Assembly (NCBI GenBank): GCA_022592445.1 | Contig: JABYQR010000081.1 | Coordinates: 1-64,000, forward strand | Source of the DNA: Cytidiella melzeri | Lineage: Eukaryota; Basidiomycota; Agaricomycetes; Polyporales; Irpicaceae | Reading direction: 5' to 3' | Length of the DNA: 64,000 nt | Translations under genes and position numbers: made by a program | Shown: in pieces, positions 38,345 to 51,743 of the stretch | Layout: each line of letters begins with the position of its first letter | Position numbering within the stretch: position 1 is the first letter of the stretch | The notes under the pieces: model-generated | The model's input: only the letters and a program-made list of their open reading frames with translations | Told to the model about the DNA's origin: nothing | Databases searched by the model: none

Positions 38345-41300
38345 ATTCTTCGTGTACGTATCAGTGAAGCAATTTCTGAATGGTAACATGGTTCATGTGC
38401 GATTGCGTCACCTGGCGTACATATGGCCTGGCTGTACTATGCATAAAGCGCTGGCAAGCAATCCCGACTCGACACATCTACGGCCGACCTTCCTTGCGCG
38501 GCACCCTCAGCCTGACCGCTATCATTGGCGACGTCAATCAAACATATCTCATCTGCACTACATCCCCGATCGAAATACTTCCGCTTAGCAGGACGAGGAC
38601 TTGTTCGGCTGTAGCCATCTGTCTGTAATTGGGCTCTGCTAAATCCTACGGAGAAGCTGGATGCAAAGCCCGCCGGCCGTTATCATCAACTAGCCTGCTC
38701 GCCGTTTCTAATAATGACACTCTCATCTTGCTCAAATTCCTATGTCAGCTGTTGGATCTGTCATATTCGAGGCCGACGAAATTAGAGTGGTCAGTAGTTT
38801 GTAACGCATTATTAATGTCTCGCCGATATTCAATAGAACAAATCTAGGAGCTTCGCATGTGCTACTTAAGTCCGAGGCCGCATTGCAAGCCAAGGGGGGG
38901 CTCAGGTTGGTGTGTCTAGAGTTTGGGTTATTCAGGTTCAATGCCACAATCACATCGCAGACCCTGATACATCATGCGTCATGATCGGGCTCTTGCAATT
39001 CGAATACCAACTGCCGGGGCAGGCAGGCAATTTGTGACCGCTGACCCCGTAAGGTGTTGCTTTGTGTATGTTTCCAGGTCTTTGATTTTTTGGTGAATTT
39101 CCCTCAACGCGTTACAGGGTGCAGCAATTACCTCGCGCGATCGGGGACCGGGGGAGATCTCAGTATGGCACATACTCAAGACTCATCGGCTTTCTGTGCT
39201 TCGGCGAGCATATTTTGGCTCTCAGCACCAAGCTGAGCAAATTTTATCTACTTTGCTGTATTACTCATGAGTACTTGTTCAATGTAGGAAAGTCGATGAA
39301 CCTTCCAGTGCAAACACAGCAGTTTCCGCATATGGTAGTTTTGCGTTTTCCGTCTCGACATTCATGCGGAAACCTTTTGCTTACCTCATCCCCAAGGACG
39401 TCGAGATCTTTTTCGACAGAGAAATTTTACTCTTTGTCGCCTTTACAAAGCGTCGCAATCGAGGTGCTGTCCTGTCCTGACTCCCACAGACGATGCCCAC
39501 TTACGCCACCAGGCTCAACAATGCTGCGGCCCATGCTGCATGTTGCCGCAGTTATCCGTCCACAGCCGCATTTGAACGGTGAGTTTTCCTCCGGATGATG
39601 TCTCTCCACCTCTGGCTCAGTCATCTCGGTACATCTCTAGCACGGAAAACACCCGACCCGAAAGTCTTACTGTACTTTACACCCGCTCCGTTGACATTCC
39701 TTCGTTCGGGTCGGTCACTCACGGGAAGACGCGGATGGTCCTCTCGGAACCAGCCGCGATCTTTTCCACTCTCGGGACATGGACACACACAATCCCTTTT
39801 CGTTCTCATGCTCCGAAACCGGAAGATGCCCACAGCCACGTAGCGTACGTACAACACGAGGTTGTTCTGGCTATCTGGACACAAAGAACGCATTATCGCC
39901 CATACCGTATTAGTGGCACACTATCGCCACCCGCTGCCAGGCTTTGGCCGTTGTCGGGAGTTGCGAGTCTAAACTCCTTGCTGTGTCGACATTCTGAACT
40001 GTGAACGGTAAATGCAGTACACTACCACCTACGTCCGCATTACCCCGTTGAGTTCTGAGAGGGCATTTGCAAAGGAAACACGCATCGGCCGAATCGGTAA
40101 GTCTCATCGTGCTTACAGCTGACAGAGTGCAAAGGGTTGACGAGGTCCTTTGCGCGTGCTGCGTGCTCCCGTCCAGCCCCGACACCATGGGTACGATCTG
40201 CCTTCGTACAGAGGTAGATTGAACTCCGTAGTCGGTGGTACATACAACCCAGCGTTGCGCGTCTTCTCGCAAAAACGGCGTTTTCTAGCTAGAAGTCTTC
40301 AACTTCTGCGTCGTGCGATGTCCGTCGAGAACCTCGGTAGCGCTGCTGCGCTGCCAGGGTCGCCGCAACAGCAAGGCCATCAGAAGGCACCACCAGTACC
40401 CAATGTACGGTGCGTCACCGCATCGCGCGTGGCTACTCTAGGCCGCCACTCATGTGCTTCTTGACTGGACTGCTTCGTGTTGACGTGTCTGTCTAGTCAA
40501 GAATCGCAAAGGGAGGGTCAATATGGTTGATAACGGCTCCTCCGCGTTCACAGACGTTCAATGTGGTAACCGTACGTGCCCTCTTACGTCCCCCGCCAAC
40601 ACTCTCTTCATCACCACTTCTTCCTTCGATTCTCACATATAATCGTATGCGTCAACAAAAGGTTTATTATTTTGAACCCGACACATTACTCTACATACAG
40701 GCGAGAACCCAGAGAACAGGAGGAGAACAAGGCCGCGCCGCAGGTAGATACTACATTACTTTCTTTGAGGCGTGTCGGCATGGGAAAGGGTGTGGGGGGA
40801 GGGAGTCTATAAGGTTTATGTGCTGCAAGTCGATGTCGGCAGACATCCAGGTTGCCGAAGTGTAAAGAGAAGAGAAGAAGGTACAGGAGACTATTGGACT
40901 GTAAAAGCAAGAAGAAGCAGGAGCCAACACACGTTGGCAAAGACCTTTGGGCTGGAGTCAAAAAGACTATTACTTGTGGAAAAAGTAGACTATTGAATGG
41001 GAGGCCGTGTTAAAGGGGCACAGGCAACAACAGACCCGTAACAGCAAGGAAAGACCGTTTCGTGGGGCGGAGAGAGGTGAACACATCCGCTGGTGTCGAC
41101 CCAAGGATATGTATGAGGATCGGGCTCGAGTGAGAGGGAGAGAGATAATACAGAGCGATATGATGTTCGGGCGTGAGAAGACAACAGGGAATGTCGAAGA
41201 GACGTACAATGACGATGATCACAATAGTCGAGAAGTATTAACGTCGATTACTTTTTTTTCGGTACGGCGAGAGCAGACCAGGCGAAGTCGCGTCGAGGAT

Positions 41301-41423
41301 AGGGAGGAATAATTACGATGTTATATACGATCCGGCGGCGACGACGCCCGGGCCCCCGAAGGTGAACCACGCTCTAGTATTACAAGACCCGCCCGCAACT
41401 CCTCATCCCGCATCGATAACAAA
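38345..41423. other. 3 kb without a recognised gene
   Basis: Contains scattered frames up to 159 residues (for example 39119-39598 and 39579-40004) with no domain likeness, no consistent codon bias and no matching splice chain. The segment nearest 41423 is probably the 3' UTR of the Sfp1-like gene. Purine-rich strands near 40900-41310 stand out. Confidence 0.5.
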
Positions 41424-43480
41424 TCACCGCTGCTGCTGCATTTGCATCATATACTGCATCTGCATGGGAACAGCTGATGCCGGCTGCTGATGCTGAGATT
41501 GAGGCTGCTGAGTCTGCGGGACAACTTGTTGGGGCTGAAGAGTGTATGTTGGCGAGTGCATAGATGCGTTCTGATAAGAGGGAGCGGAGTTGCTATGTGG
41601 GTAGGTCAAGGATGGCTGAGCAGCTTGGGCTTGTGAAACGGTTGGAGTGGCCAGGGGTGAGGAGCGCTGAGAAGGGGCATTGGAATTACCAGGCGTGACA
41701 TGCCTCGAGTGGGACCTCGTGTGCTGCAGGCACTCGTGTTGGCCACTAGCGAGGAGCGCAAGTCCAATCGCGCCATGATCTCCGGAGTGCTGATAGTGGT
41801 AGCCTGTGATCATGATCAGACAATCAATTAGCGACACGGTTAAACGAAAGATGAGACTAGCGTTTTATCGCCACAGAGGAACACTCACGCAAGCCGTTCA
41901 TATTCTTGTATCGACGCTGGCATTCGCCTACGCCGCATGCATACGGACGGAGCCTGCGCTCGGCCTCCTTCTCGACTTCCCTGAGCTCAGACTCACTGAG
42001 AGGTTCGCCGTCGTCGCTCTTCTGGCTCTGCCTGGAGGCCAAAAGCGCTTGCAGGTGCTCGAGGTCCTTCGGTGGTGCAAAGTTGCATGAGCCATGGGTC
42101 ATGTGGTACTTGAGGCCGTTCGCCTGCTTGTACGACTTGTTGCAGTTGGGCTTAGGGCACTTGAACGGCTTCGAGAGAAGCAGCGACGAAGCAGGGCGTG
42201 AGAGCGTCGTGCTCGCACGAGCCGTCTGCTGCGACGATGACACACCGGAAGTAGATGTTTGCTGAGATGTGCCTGCGGATGCTGGTTGGATGGGAAAGCC
42301 ATTGGGGGGGCCGGACACGGGTGAAGCAACTCTCGAGGAGTTAGGGGTATCCGACGGAGACGTGGCCGCGCTGCTGTTCAACAGTAGGGCAGGGGGTACG
42401 CCATGCCCGCCGTAGGGGCTATGGAGAGAGTCATCCCCGGTTTGCATTGACGCTCCGTTGACAGTCCCGGGCATCATGGAGGAGTAGTCAGAATATCCGG
42501 AGTACGCATTGAATGCTTCCTCGGCACGAGGAGTCATCGCGGAAGTAGAACCCCGAGTGGATGGGAAGCCGACTGCAAGTGCGGACGTGCCAGCACGAGA
42601 GGGTATCACTGTGGTGGTGTCGAATGCAGAGACTGGCTGACGCGACAGGCCGGACGACGTTGACGGTAGGTTAAGGGATGATTGGAGGTGGGCTGAAGGA
42701 TAACCAGACTGAGGCGTCGAGATCGGCGTGTCTGGGGGAGAGGATGATCCGGAAGACGGAGCGCTTGTGTTCTCCATATCGAGCTCCATGTCGTCTGGGT
42801 CAAACGAACCTTGGTGATAGGTATGTACGACAGGACCTTGCAGCTCCGAAAAGAAAGATGGCAGGTGGGCCTGGGTAGCAGTGGCCGCAGAGGGAAGGTT
42901 GCGAAGAGAATCCTGGGACGATTGCGGAGCGTACGGGTCGACTACCACGACGTGACACTCCTCAAAATGGTCGACTAGTGCGTGCATATCTGTCAGTTTC
43001 ACTCCGCAGCACTGGTAGTCGCGGCACTAATAGACGTGAGACTGGTGAGTTGGTATTCGGGGCCGGGCGATGGGCAGTGAATATGCTTACCAACTCATCC
43101 TGGCGGTCGAATACATTCATCACGTTAAGTAACGAGCCGCGATCGCTTTCTATTGAGGACGACATCTTGTTGAAACGAAAGTCGTTAGGACTGAGAGAGC
43201 CAAACACGGGATTTTGGGGGTTAGCAATGTGGAACTCGGACGAAAGCACCGCATACACTCACTCGAGAGGCCCTAGGAGCTGTCCTGGGGAGACACCAGG
43301 GTAGAACCGACTTCCAAATGAGCCGGCCCTGAAAGACATGGGCGACCCCATGAAGCGACGGAGCGACGCAGGGTTGAGAGACCCATTTTGACCAGTAAGA
43401 GAGCCATATCCCATACTGTAATCATTGGGCTCCGTTGCGGAGGAGCGAGCGATGGGCTGTGCTGAGGAGGTGGCGGCCAT
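41424..43480 (-). CDS. Sfp1-like C2H2 zinc-finger transcription factor
   Basis: Roughly 600 aa over at least five exons. Sfp1 in yeasts controls ribosomal-protein and ribosome-biogenesis genes in response to TORC1 and nutrients. Evidence: an N-terminal RFMGSPMSFRAGSFGSRF region, a first Cys/His finger (CRDYQCCGVKLTDMHALVDH then FEECH), a long Ser/Pro/Thr-rich linker, then the diagnostic pair KPFKCPKPNCNKSYKQANG with GLKYHMTHGSCNFAPPKD, and RPYACGVGECQRRYKNMNGL followed across an intron by RYHYQHSGDHG. The tail is Gln/Pro-rich and ends MQMQYMMQMQQQR, typical of an activation region. Located alone between two long non-coding regions. Confidence 0.85.
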
Positions 43481-43579
43481 TATGGTGATATAAGGCGGGT
43501 CTGCGAGTGAGGCCCTGTGATTTTGGTGCCTTCAACGAGGCTATTGCAGCGTTCAAACGTAAAGCAGGCAGCAAGGCGT

Positions 43580-43594
43580 GGGGGGGGGGGGGGG
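43580..43594. repeat. 15-G homopolymer
   Basis: Uninterrupted G run upstream of the Sfp1-like start. A known difficult sequence for polymerases, so its length may be an assembly estimate. Confidence 0.9.
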
Positions 43595-45635
43595 ACGTGT
43601 AGCGTAAGGATGAGAAGCGGGCAGCAAAGACGTGAGCTCTTGGTACTAGCAGTCTGTCAGGGTCAGGGGCGTCGGCACTGTGTTGGGCGACGAGGAGAGG
43701 GAGGGAGATGAGGAACGAGAACTGAAACTTACGTTAGGGTAATATACTTTCTCGCCTTGTGGCCTACTTGACATAGTTCGGAATTGGAAGCGGAGTCTCA
43801 GGGTCTACTGTGTTTGGCATTATTTGTGTGGTAGATCAATCGTTTGACGCGTTACACTGGGCGTCTGAAACAGGCACTCCAGGTTCTGGCTTTACAGAGA
43901 CCGACTTGGAAGAACTACACGCACCTCCGACCACATCGCCTCTGAGCTGCTTCGTCGCAGGCATGTCATCGGGAGTACGCGACTGCCATGCCTCGTGGGG
44001 GCTGCGGTGGCTGCGTGCACACCTTCGGTACATACTCCGGAACCGCATCTTCTGGTACTGCTCAGTCTGAATCCCCCTGAATTCGCTGGCAACGCCTTTG
44101 TTACCGCGGGCCTTGAGAACGAGCTGTTGTAACGTGATAACCACTGCAGAGTTTCGGACGCTCGCAACTGATCTCGCGTCCACCATTCATTGCTTTGTGC
44201 TCATACCCGTCTTACTGTGCAAGATCACCATCTATATTGCGCCGACCTCGCGGGTAGGTCGATCCAACCTGCATTGATGCGCCTCTCGGTGATGAGAGAG
44301 CGGGTTTTCCAGCGGAGTCCACTTACGATCGTGCCAAGCTCAGCCTAATAATATACACCATCCATGCCACAGAGAAGTTCAACTCCCTTTCCGTCGACGC
44401 TTGTTCATGTTCGTCCTGGTACATCCTTCATGACACGGACCCGACGGCGTCGTCAATGCTTCGAGGGGAGCGCGGTGCGTCCCGGCATTCAACTCCGATT
44501 ATCTCAGACATGCATAGCCACGGATAGATTCGATCTGTGAACCTTAGTTGATTGTGTCGGCACAGCGTACTACAACACCATGCTGGCCACACTTTACCTC
44601 GCCTCTGAGGGCAACCCAGCCCTCTCATACCCGCTCGGGTCTCAGTTGTCAGAGGTAACAGTCGGCTAACTAGCGAACGTGCATTGTCTTGCGAGTACAG
44701 CCGAGCAACCGCGGACGTCTGTGCTGCCATTGACGCAGGGTCTGTCATCCCGCTTCTGGGCTCACAAGAAGAGGAAGGCCACATTCCAATATCCCACGCT
44801 GCATTAGATACATCTTGCACAGGACGCGGACATGAGCCAACTGCTGTCCCACGGTAGTTGTCACATGCTACTATCGACACCCGGGCACGGCTGGAGTAGC
44901 CTGAACTGAACACAACCTCCATATTCCGCAGCATCGCATGCGACGAGAGCCTGCAAGTACGACGCTAGCCAGAAGAGTCACCGAACCTGCTTTCTCGTTG
45001 TAACGCCGGTACGTCGTGGCTAGTCATTCGCAATACTATGTGCAGCGATCACGCTAACTTTGTAGTGCCACATGTGTTGCGGAACATGGCGAAGCACTAG
45101 TTTGTGTTGCACATCGTAGGGCTATCACTACCGCTACTCGTATTAACGTGGCATCACGATCAAGATACCGCAATAGGTCAAGATTTGCCTTCCCCAAAGC
45201 AGTGCTACTGTGCTGAACAGGCCCATGGTCCAGCTGGGAAAGCTATGAGTCTGTTCTCTCGAGAGGATTAGCCTTCAACGGTGTATCGCAACATTCATCT
45301 CCGTATGCAACTATTAACGTCCGCTTTGCATCTGCGCGATGCTGGTACCGGCACGCTGACTTTGAAACCGTACGCGCAGGTCACCGAAATTTGAGCGCAC
45401 AGAGCAGTCAAATCAAAGTACATTGCAAGCACAGCTGGATTTGACGTGTGCATGCATGGCGACACGTCGTCGTGGCGTTCGAATGCACATAGACGACAAC
45501 TTTAATTATTGACGCGTCTGGTATTCTCCCAGAATAACCGTAGAAACTTCAAGCTTAATCCTCACCCAGAATGACGCATCTCCTGCAGTAAGTCCCACTT
45601 CCTTCCCGTCGTTGCCACTGATGGTCCCTTGTTAG

Positions 45636-45788
45636 TTCGACAGGTACAATATGGTCCCTCGTGACTCGTTGTTCAACATTCCATCTCGACTACCGCCGTG
45701 TTGGGACATACTATATGAGGTCTACGTTTACTGCTGCGCGCTCCGTGGCGAGGTACTTACCCTCGCCAGATGTTTCAACAGACATTGA
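45636..45788 (+). pseudogene. Possible F-box gene fragment
   Basis: A 50-residue frame reads NIPSRLPPCWDILYEVYVYC and ALRGEVLTLARCFNRH, which resembles the start of agaricomycete F-box proteins (LPPELWDII pattern, then LLTLARVCR). It ends at a stop and no continuation is found downstream. There is an upstream ATG with a possible donor (45571 to about 45588), but phase does not match this frame. Resemblance is weak and based on pattern only; chance is a real alternative. Confidence 0.2.
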
Positions 45789-48700
45789 CGTTGTCGCTGA
45801 ACGCTTGGGGTGGCGGTCTTGTCTCTCGCATGGCACACCACGCTGACCTGGAAGATTTCAACTTCCTACTCGACACTACTATGAACCTTCGATGTCCATT
45901 CTCACGAAGCCGCCAAGGCTAAACAGTAAGTTGACGCGCGGTAGTCTGTCCTGCGTGTGCCCTGATCCCTGCGTTTGACAGGTTTATGAACTTCGAATGC
46001 TGTTGACATGACTCCCGTCTACTTCGCTATAGAGGGAGCACGCCAAATTCTTCGGAACGATGTGCTTCGGCCCTACAATTTCGCACCAGGCCGCATGCTG
46101 CTTACGTTCTCTCCAATCATGATGCCGCACACCTTCCGGCCTACACGGCTGCCACGTAGCAATGGATCAGACAATGACCTTCGGACTATTCACAGCCTCG
46201 CTGAGTGGAACGTTTACGGTGTTGAAGCCCGCACGCCACACCAAAGCCTTGGAACTTTGTTTTGCAACGTGTGTCTAGGTTAGAACGTTGATCTCTCAGG
46301 TTCGTCCTCTCGCATCGAAAGTGCAATAAATCACAGCAGCGGCCGTCTCGTTCTCGCCCGACTCTGATCTTACTTGCATGACCCCAACGTGCTTTGTATG
46401 AAACACTGTGTGGACCCGCACAATACCCACGCGACACGACCAGGTGGCAAATGTCTCGCCACCATACGCTCCGGTGCAGGCACATCTGTGTCAGTCGCTC
46501 AGTGTATCAGCTTGATATATCGGAGGAGTCCTCTGCTAGCATGCCAGGTCCGTGTTTCCTTCCTTGTCTCCTTCCTGTTGGGTTCGCAAATCACAGTTTC
46601 ACGGATGGAGGTGCCGCTAAACCCGAGTTTGTGGTCTGATCGACATGATGCAGCTCAGTACACCAGCCGACATACAATTCTATATGCTGGGCTCGATTGC
46701 GTCTATATTCTGTATTGCGCCCTATCTTGTTACTAGCTAGGAGCGGTACGGCGGTCTTTCATGAGCCTAACACTGCTTAACATCGATATCTCCATCACCC
46801 CTCTTGCAGTACAACGTTCCGCAGCATCTTCCACAAACATCCGCGATAAGCCATCTTCTGACGGTCGTAGGTACTGCTTTCTTCCCGCGATTCATGCCAA
46901 TATTCATGCTTTGCTCCCAGATGGGAAAATCCAGGGATACCTTGATGGGGTTTACACAAATTTGATATTTGGCACTCCTAGATGGACAGGCACTGCCTGC
47001 CGATCCCCATCCCACGACGTGCTGCATAAACACGCGTCCTGTTTCACCATAAGCATTGATCGCTCTCTCCTAGATCCACGGTCATGCTGATTATAATCTC
47101 GAACATGGCGCATCAGGTAGAAATTCCTCTTTGATACCCACATCAACCGACTTAGGAGCTTAGAAAACAAGACATTCCGGCTGGTCGCCACTCGAACACG
47201 ACTGTGAGTAGCTTCGCGTGTAAGCCCATCGGCGGAGCTACAGATAGCGGTAGGTCAGTCAGCAAGTATTCTGTTTGGGCCACGCGATTGAATCAAATCT
47301 CACACGGGTGATTAGCAACGACCCTAGACCTCCGAGTAGGATATATCTCCGAAATCTCAATGCGCCGAGATTCGTTTCGTGTTAAGGGGACTTCCGGAGA
47401 AGAAAAGGAGCAGTCGCTCCCAGTCGTCAGATCAATACACAGCTGCATATAGTACGGAAATACATCCGTTTGGTCGATACGTTTCGGCGACACCAATCTT
47501 GAATCAATGCGTTTCCCAGGTGTTCATTGGACAAAGTCGCGGCGCATGCTTATCGTACATCCAAGCTGAATCCTTTGCAGGTGCCACCGCCGCCGGCATG
47601 GGTCGTATGGTGCACGATTTCCCAGAGGTCTCTGAATAACCCCCAATTTTGAACGCAACTGCCTGAGGTCGCGGACCGTCGTGAAATGCTTACAGGAGTA
47701 CCTCGTTAGGAGCTTGACGACGCCCATAGGAACATGCGCACAGCATTCTACAGCCTCCGTCCCCCTTTCCGATACGAAACATCTCGGGACCAACTAACCA
47801 AGAAGCACACGTGTGGCCACAGACTCTGTAACCTGGTCGCAAAGGTCAGCTCCGATTATCACCGCTAGTAGCAGGCAACCACCGATCGCAAGAGCTAAGT
47901 CTAAAGGATCGACGCCTTGATGCTGAGATGAAACTGTTATACCTGAATATTGAATGTCCAGTTATTACAACACGGTATTTACTTCCGGATCTCTTGCATC
48001 ATTGTGCCAATCTTCCGCAATATTATTTCTACCTACTCACGTAAGGATAGCCCCTTTTTACTTGGTGAACCCCGCGGCTTTAATGAGAATACAGTTGTAT
48101 TTTCACGTGTTGCTACCTGTATTGCATTGCGGTATACTAGTAGACATTGCAACGATCCTCGTGTTTCGTCACTGCTCGCATCCCCTGCATGACAAAGCTA
48201 AATCGTCGATACTAGCACTGAGAACATCCCTACACTAAGGCTGCCAATTCATGCACATATATATATAGCTCCTCATTCTCAAATACTATTACGCTTGGCA
48301 CTCTCATATGACTGGCGGTATATATTAACATTTCAATCTTATCGTTGTCGAGCGGTGGGTGAAAGCGCCACAGTGTCATAGCTGAAAATACCCTTCGACA
48401 AGCAACAGCATTCGGACTATCTGTTTGCGTGTGTACGGAACACCTACCTACGAAGCTAGCCAAACATGTACAAATGTCAGGGGCGGAATATTTCCGTTTT
48501 TGGATCTCATGAGCTCCCTCGGCTGGCCTCGGAGCAATCAAAAAATGCCAGTAGCGTATTACACTTTCGAGCTGTGTTTGATTCAATCTGGATACGACTT
48601 TTTGTTGCGGCCTTCATAAGACAGCCGACGTCGCATGCATATCATCGCACTACCGGCACCTTGATGTTTCGCACAGCCCCGTCGGCCAGCCGTCCAAAGA

Positions 48701-49114
48701 CAGATTTGTAAATTGGTACCTGTACTTGTACTCCAAGCCGTGGTCAGCGTGACACGGAAAATGGGCTAGATACTGTAGTACTAGTACTATGGCGTGGTGA
48801 TGGAATAGGGGCAGCTGGATCATTTTGTGTTCATGCTGTTCGACAACTTGAAACCATAGCAAGCAATATCTTACGCCGCTGTAAGACTGCAGGTTAAAAA
48901 AGCGGGGTGCAGGCGGCCATAGCAAAAGTAGGACAACAATGCGCGAGCATCACCGACAAGAGCGCCCTAACGCCACAAAGCTCCAGCGGGATTGATGCGC
49001 TTTCCGGGCCGTAGGTACCCTGGCAGTCTTACACGATCCACTCTTGCCTCTGTTCATTCATGAGGCCACGCACATAATCGAACATCCGGACTACTACACA
49101 TTCATTTCATAGCC

Positions 49115-51016
49115 ATGACTACTTCACGCGCAACCTACGATGCAAGCACACCGGAGAGACTGTCTTTCGCTGCATCTGCACACGACCGTGTCACTTTTGT
49201 GCCTGCACCACTCGCGCAATTACCTCAGAAACGATCGTGGACGGAAAGAGTGCAGGGTAGATTGCGTGCGACGTCGTACAGGATCAAGCAAGCTCTGAAT
49301 AACAATGCAGGGCTGCTGTACATAGGAAGCTCCCAGGTACGTCCTTCCGACGGTCAGGCAATTATGCGGTAGTAGTAGTGTTTTGAATGTCGTTGTATCC
49401 AGGCGTTCTTTTCCTTGATGAATGTCTTCGTCAAGAAATTGAACAGCTTAGATCCTCCTGTTCCCCCGCTGGAACTGATACTCGTGCGAATGGTGAGTAT
49501 CTCCACCTAGTTGGCGACTAGTTTGTTCTTAAGCCAACTAGGCCATCACTTGGATATGTTGCATAACGTACATGTACGTACCACCTGATAACGCCTGTGA
49601 TTTTCCTGACATCTTGTAGGCTCCTTACCAAAGTACCCCACCCGTTCATTGGACCATCGGGTGTACGCATGCTACTAGCTCTTCGAGGTTTCGTTGGGTA
49701 CGTCGTAATCTGTGTCATTCGTTGTATACTGTTCTGAAAGCTGCCCGGCATCTCAGTTTCTTCGGTCTATTTGGCGTTTACTACTCTTTGCAATACCTGT
49801 CGTTATCGGACGCAACTGTGCTGACGTTCTTGGCACCTATGTTTACCATCGCGACTGGGGCGTTCTTCCTGGGTGAAAAGGCGAACTGGAAGCAAGCTGT
49901 TGCAGGGCGTAAGTCGGTGCTATTTGCTCGCCTTTATAGCTTTTCAGTCAAACGTTCAGTCTGCAGTTTGGTCGGCGTGATATTGATTGCACGACCAGCG
50001 TTTTTGTTCGGAAAGGCGTCACAAGACATGACGCTGGCTGACGGAACAGGCGATGCTATTGGAGGGACCGGCATGGAATTAATAGCGACTCCTTCACAGC
50101 GTCTAGGAGCTGTTGGGTCAGCAAAATGATTTCTATCGACCGGAGAACTCAATCTCATGGATCATATCCTGTAGCGTGGCAATGCTCGGCGTACTAGGTG
50201 CCACAGGTGCCTGTAAGTGTATGTCGCACTATTCAGAACGCAAAGAATTTATGGTCGCTACCAAGATACTACGATTCGTGCCATAGGTACTCGCGCACAC
50301 CCCATGCACAACCTTGTATCATTTTCAGGCCAATGCGTGATTGTTACAGTGGTAGGGTAAGCGTCAATGTCATGTACTGACTGCTTGCACTTATTTTTGT
50401 ATCAGCATTCTCATCATGCAGGTCAAGATGGTTTTTCCAATGCGCTGGGACTGGTTAATCATGCTGCTGTTGATTGGCATTTTTGGATTCTGCGCTCAAG
50501 TGCTTCTGACCATGGGGCTACAGCGTGAGACAGTAGGCCGAGGGACTATGGCGGTTTATGTGCAAGTACGTTCTGCGCTGTGATCATTGTCAATTAAGCA
50601 CGCTGACTCGACATCCTTGCGGTAGATTGTCTTTGCGACCGTATTTGAACAAATCTTCTTCCACACCACGCCCTCTCCGCTCTCAATAGTGGGGACAGTC
50701 ATCATTATGTCTGCTGCGCTCTACGTAGCGGTATGTGCTGAACTCAACTCGCAACATATATCTTGCTCAACACGCAATTCATTGTACATTGCTCGTATAG
50801 CTCACGAAAGAGGACCCAGGAAGGCACAAACGTGCAAACAGTCTAGCTGCACCAATGGAAGACATCTCCCTCGAAGAAGGACTGCTTGCAAACCAGGATG
50901 AACTCGATTCTGAGCCCGAGGCAGATGACAAAGTGCAACTGCAGGCGGTAGTCATCTCTGCGTCTCATAAGGTTCCCGACAAAGATCGGGATGATGATAA
51001 AAGCGTGGCACCCTAG
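49115..51016 (+). CDS. EamA/DMT-family membrane transporter
   Basis: About ten exons, near 400 aa. Drug/metabolite transporter superfamily with two EamA repeats, similar to fungal and animal SLC35G-type proteins; substrate unknown. Evidence: a cytosolic N-terminus of about 60 residues, NNAGLLYIGSSQAFFSLMNV, PPLELILVRMAITWICC, then KVPHPFIGPSGVRMLLALRG, FFGLFGVYYSLQYLSLSDA, TVLTFLAPMFTIATGAFFLG, GVILIARPAFLFG, the second repeat with WDWLIMLLLIGIFGFCAQVL, GRGTMAVYVQIVFATVFEQI and SIVGTVIIMSAALYVA. The hydrophilic acidic tail (EDISLEEGLLANQDELDSEP) carries a dileucine-type sorting signal. Exon junctions in the first repeat are phase-consistent. Confidence 0.85.
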
Positions 51017-51743
51017 AAGCCTCTTCTCAGAGGGCGTACGCTACGGCGAAACCCACGGTTACATATCGATGCTTGACAGTGCCAAATATATAGATCAGCC
51101 TTGGAACGCTCGTTTCACTCGTTGTCCTTCGCACGGGAGCGTGTGCACGGCGGCAACTCCTTTGCGTGCTGCTATGCAATGATGTCCAGGTACGTGGTTG
51201 AATTCTATCTGAAAGTTGCTCAAGATGCGCGAATGCCGGCGTGCTACAGCGTCTCTAGACATCTCCGGTTGTCTGTAAGAACCGTATACCGTCTCACTTG
51301 CACGCGGCATTCCTGTACAACAGTCTTCCTACGTGGTGGCAGTCGCCGCTACAGCGTGCTTAGTGACAGCGCGAGGTTTCTACCATGATCACCCTGCAGT
51401 GGGTGTCTGATGAGGTATGATGTTTTCCATTTTCCATCAACAATAACGTACATGCACCAGCTTCAAGGTTCAGCATCACTTACGCCTACAAGGGGAACGC
51501 TACAGCGTGCGCTCTTCGCGTAAAGGTTCGCGCACCGGTCACAAGCGGGATCAGGCAGGGCAATGCGGTATACCAGGGTCTCGGAGTAGCCGTACTTGGC
51601 CTAGATACAGTATCTACCACTCGCGGAGGATGTTGCGCGTCTGTGGCTGTGAATTGAGTGTGGCCAGTAACAGCAACGGGTCGTTGAGCTATGACTTGTG
51701 TGTACTTCGTTGCAGACACAATTTGTCTGCAAACAATGCAAGT
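51017..51743. other. Intergenic, nothing recognised
   Basis: Short frames only on both strands; no domain, repeat or promoter element could be supported. Confidence 0.45.

Larger units (their letters stand above)
43481..49114. other. 5.6 kb gene desert
   Basis: No convincing gene on either strand. There is a 15-G run at 43580-43594, and the first few hundred bases are the probable Sfp1-like promoter and leader. A possible F-box remnant lies at 45636-45788. Frames elsewhere (44428-44934 minus; 46008-46283 plus; 46761-47090 plus) have no recognisable motif. No terminal repeats seen by eye. It contrasts with the dense spacing at 1.5-17 kb and may be decayed coding DNA. Confidence 0.5.

Noticed and set aside
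39119..40004. Two overlapping plus frames of 159 and 141 residues
   Set aside because: No motif, no codon bias, no splice-consistent extension; likely chance.
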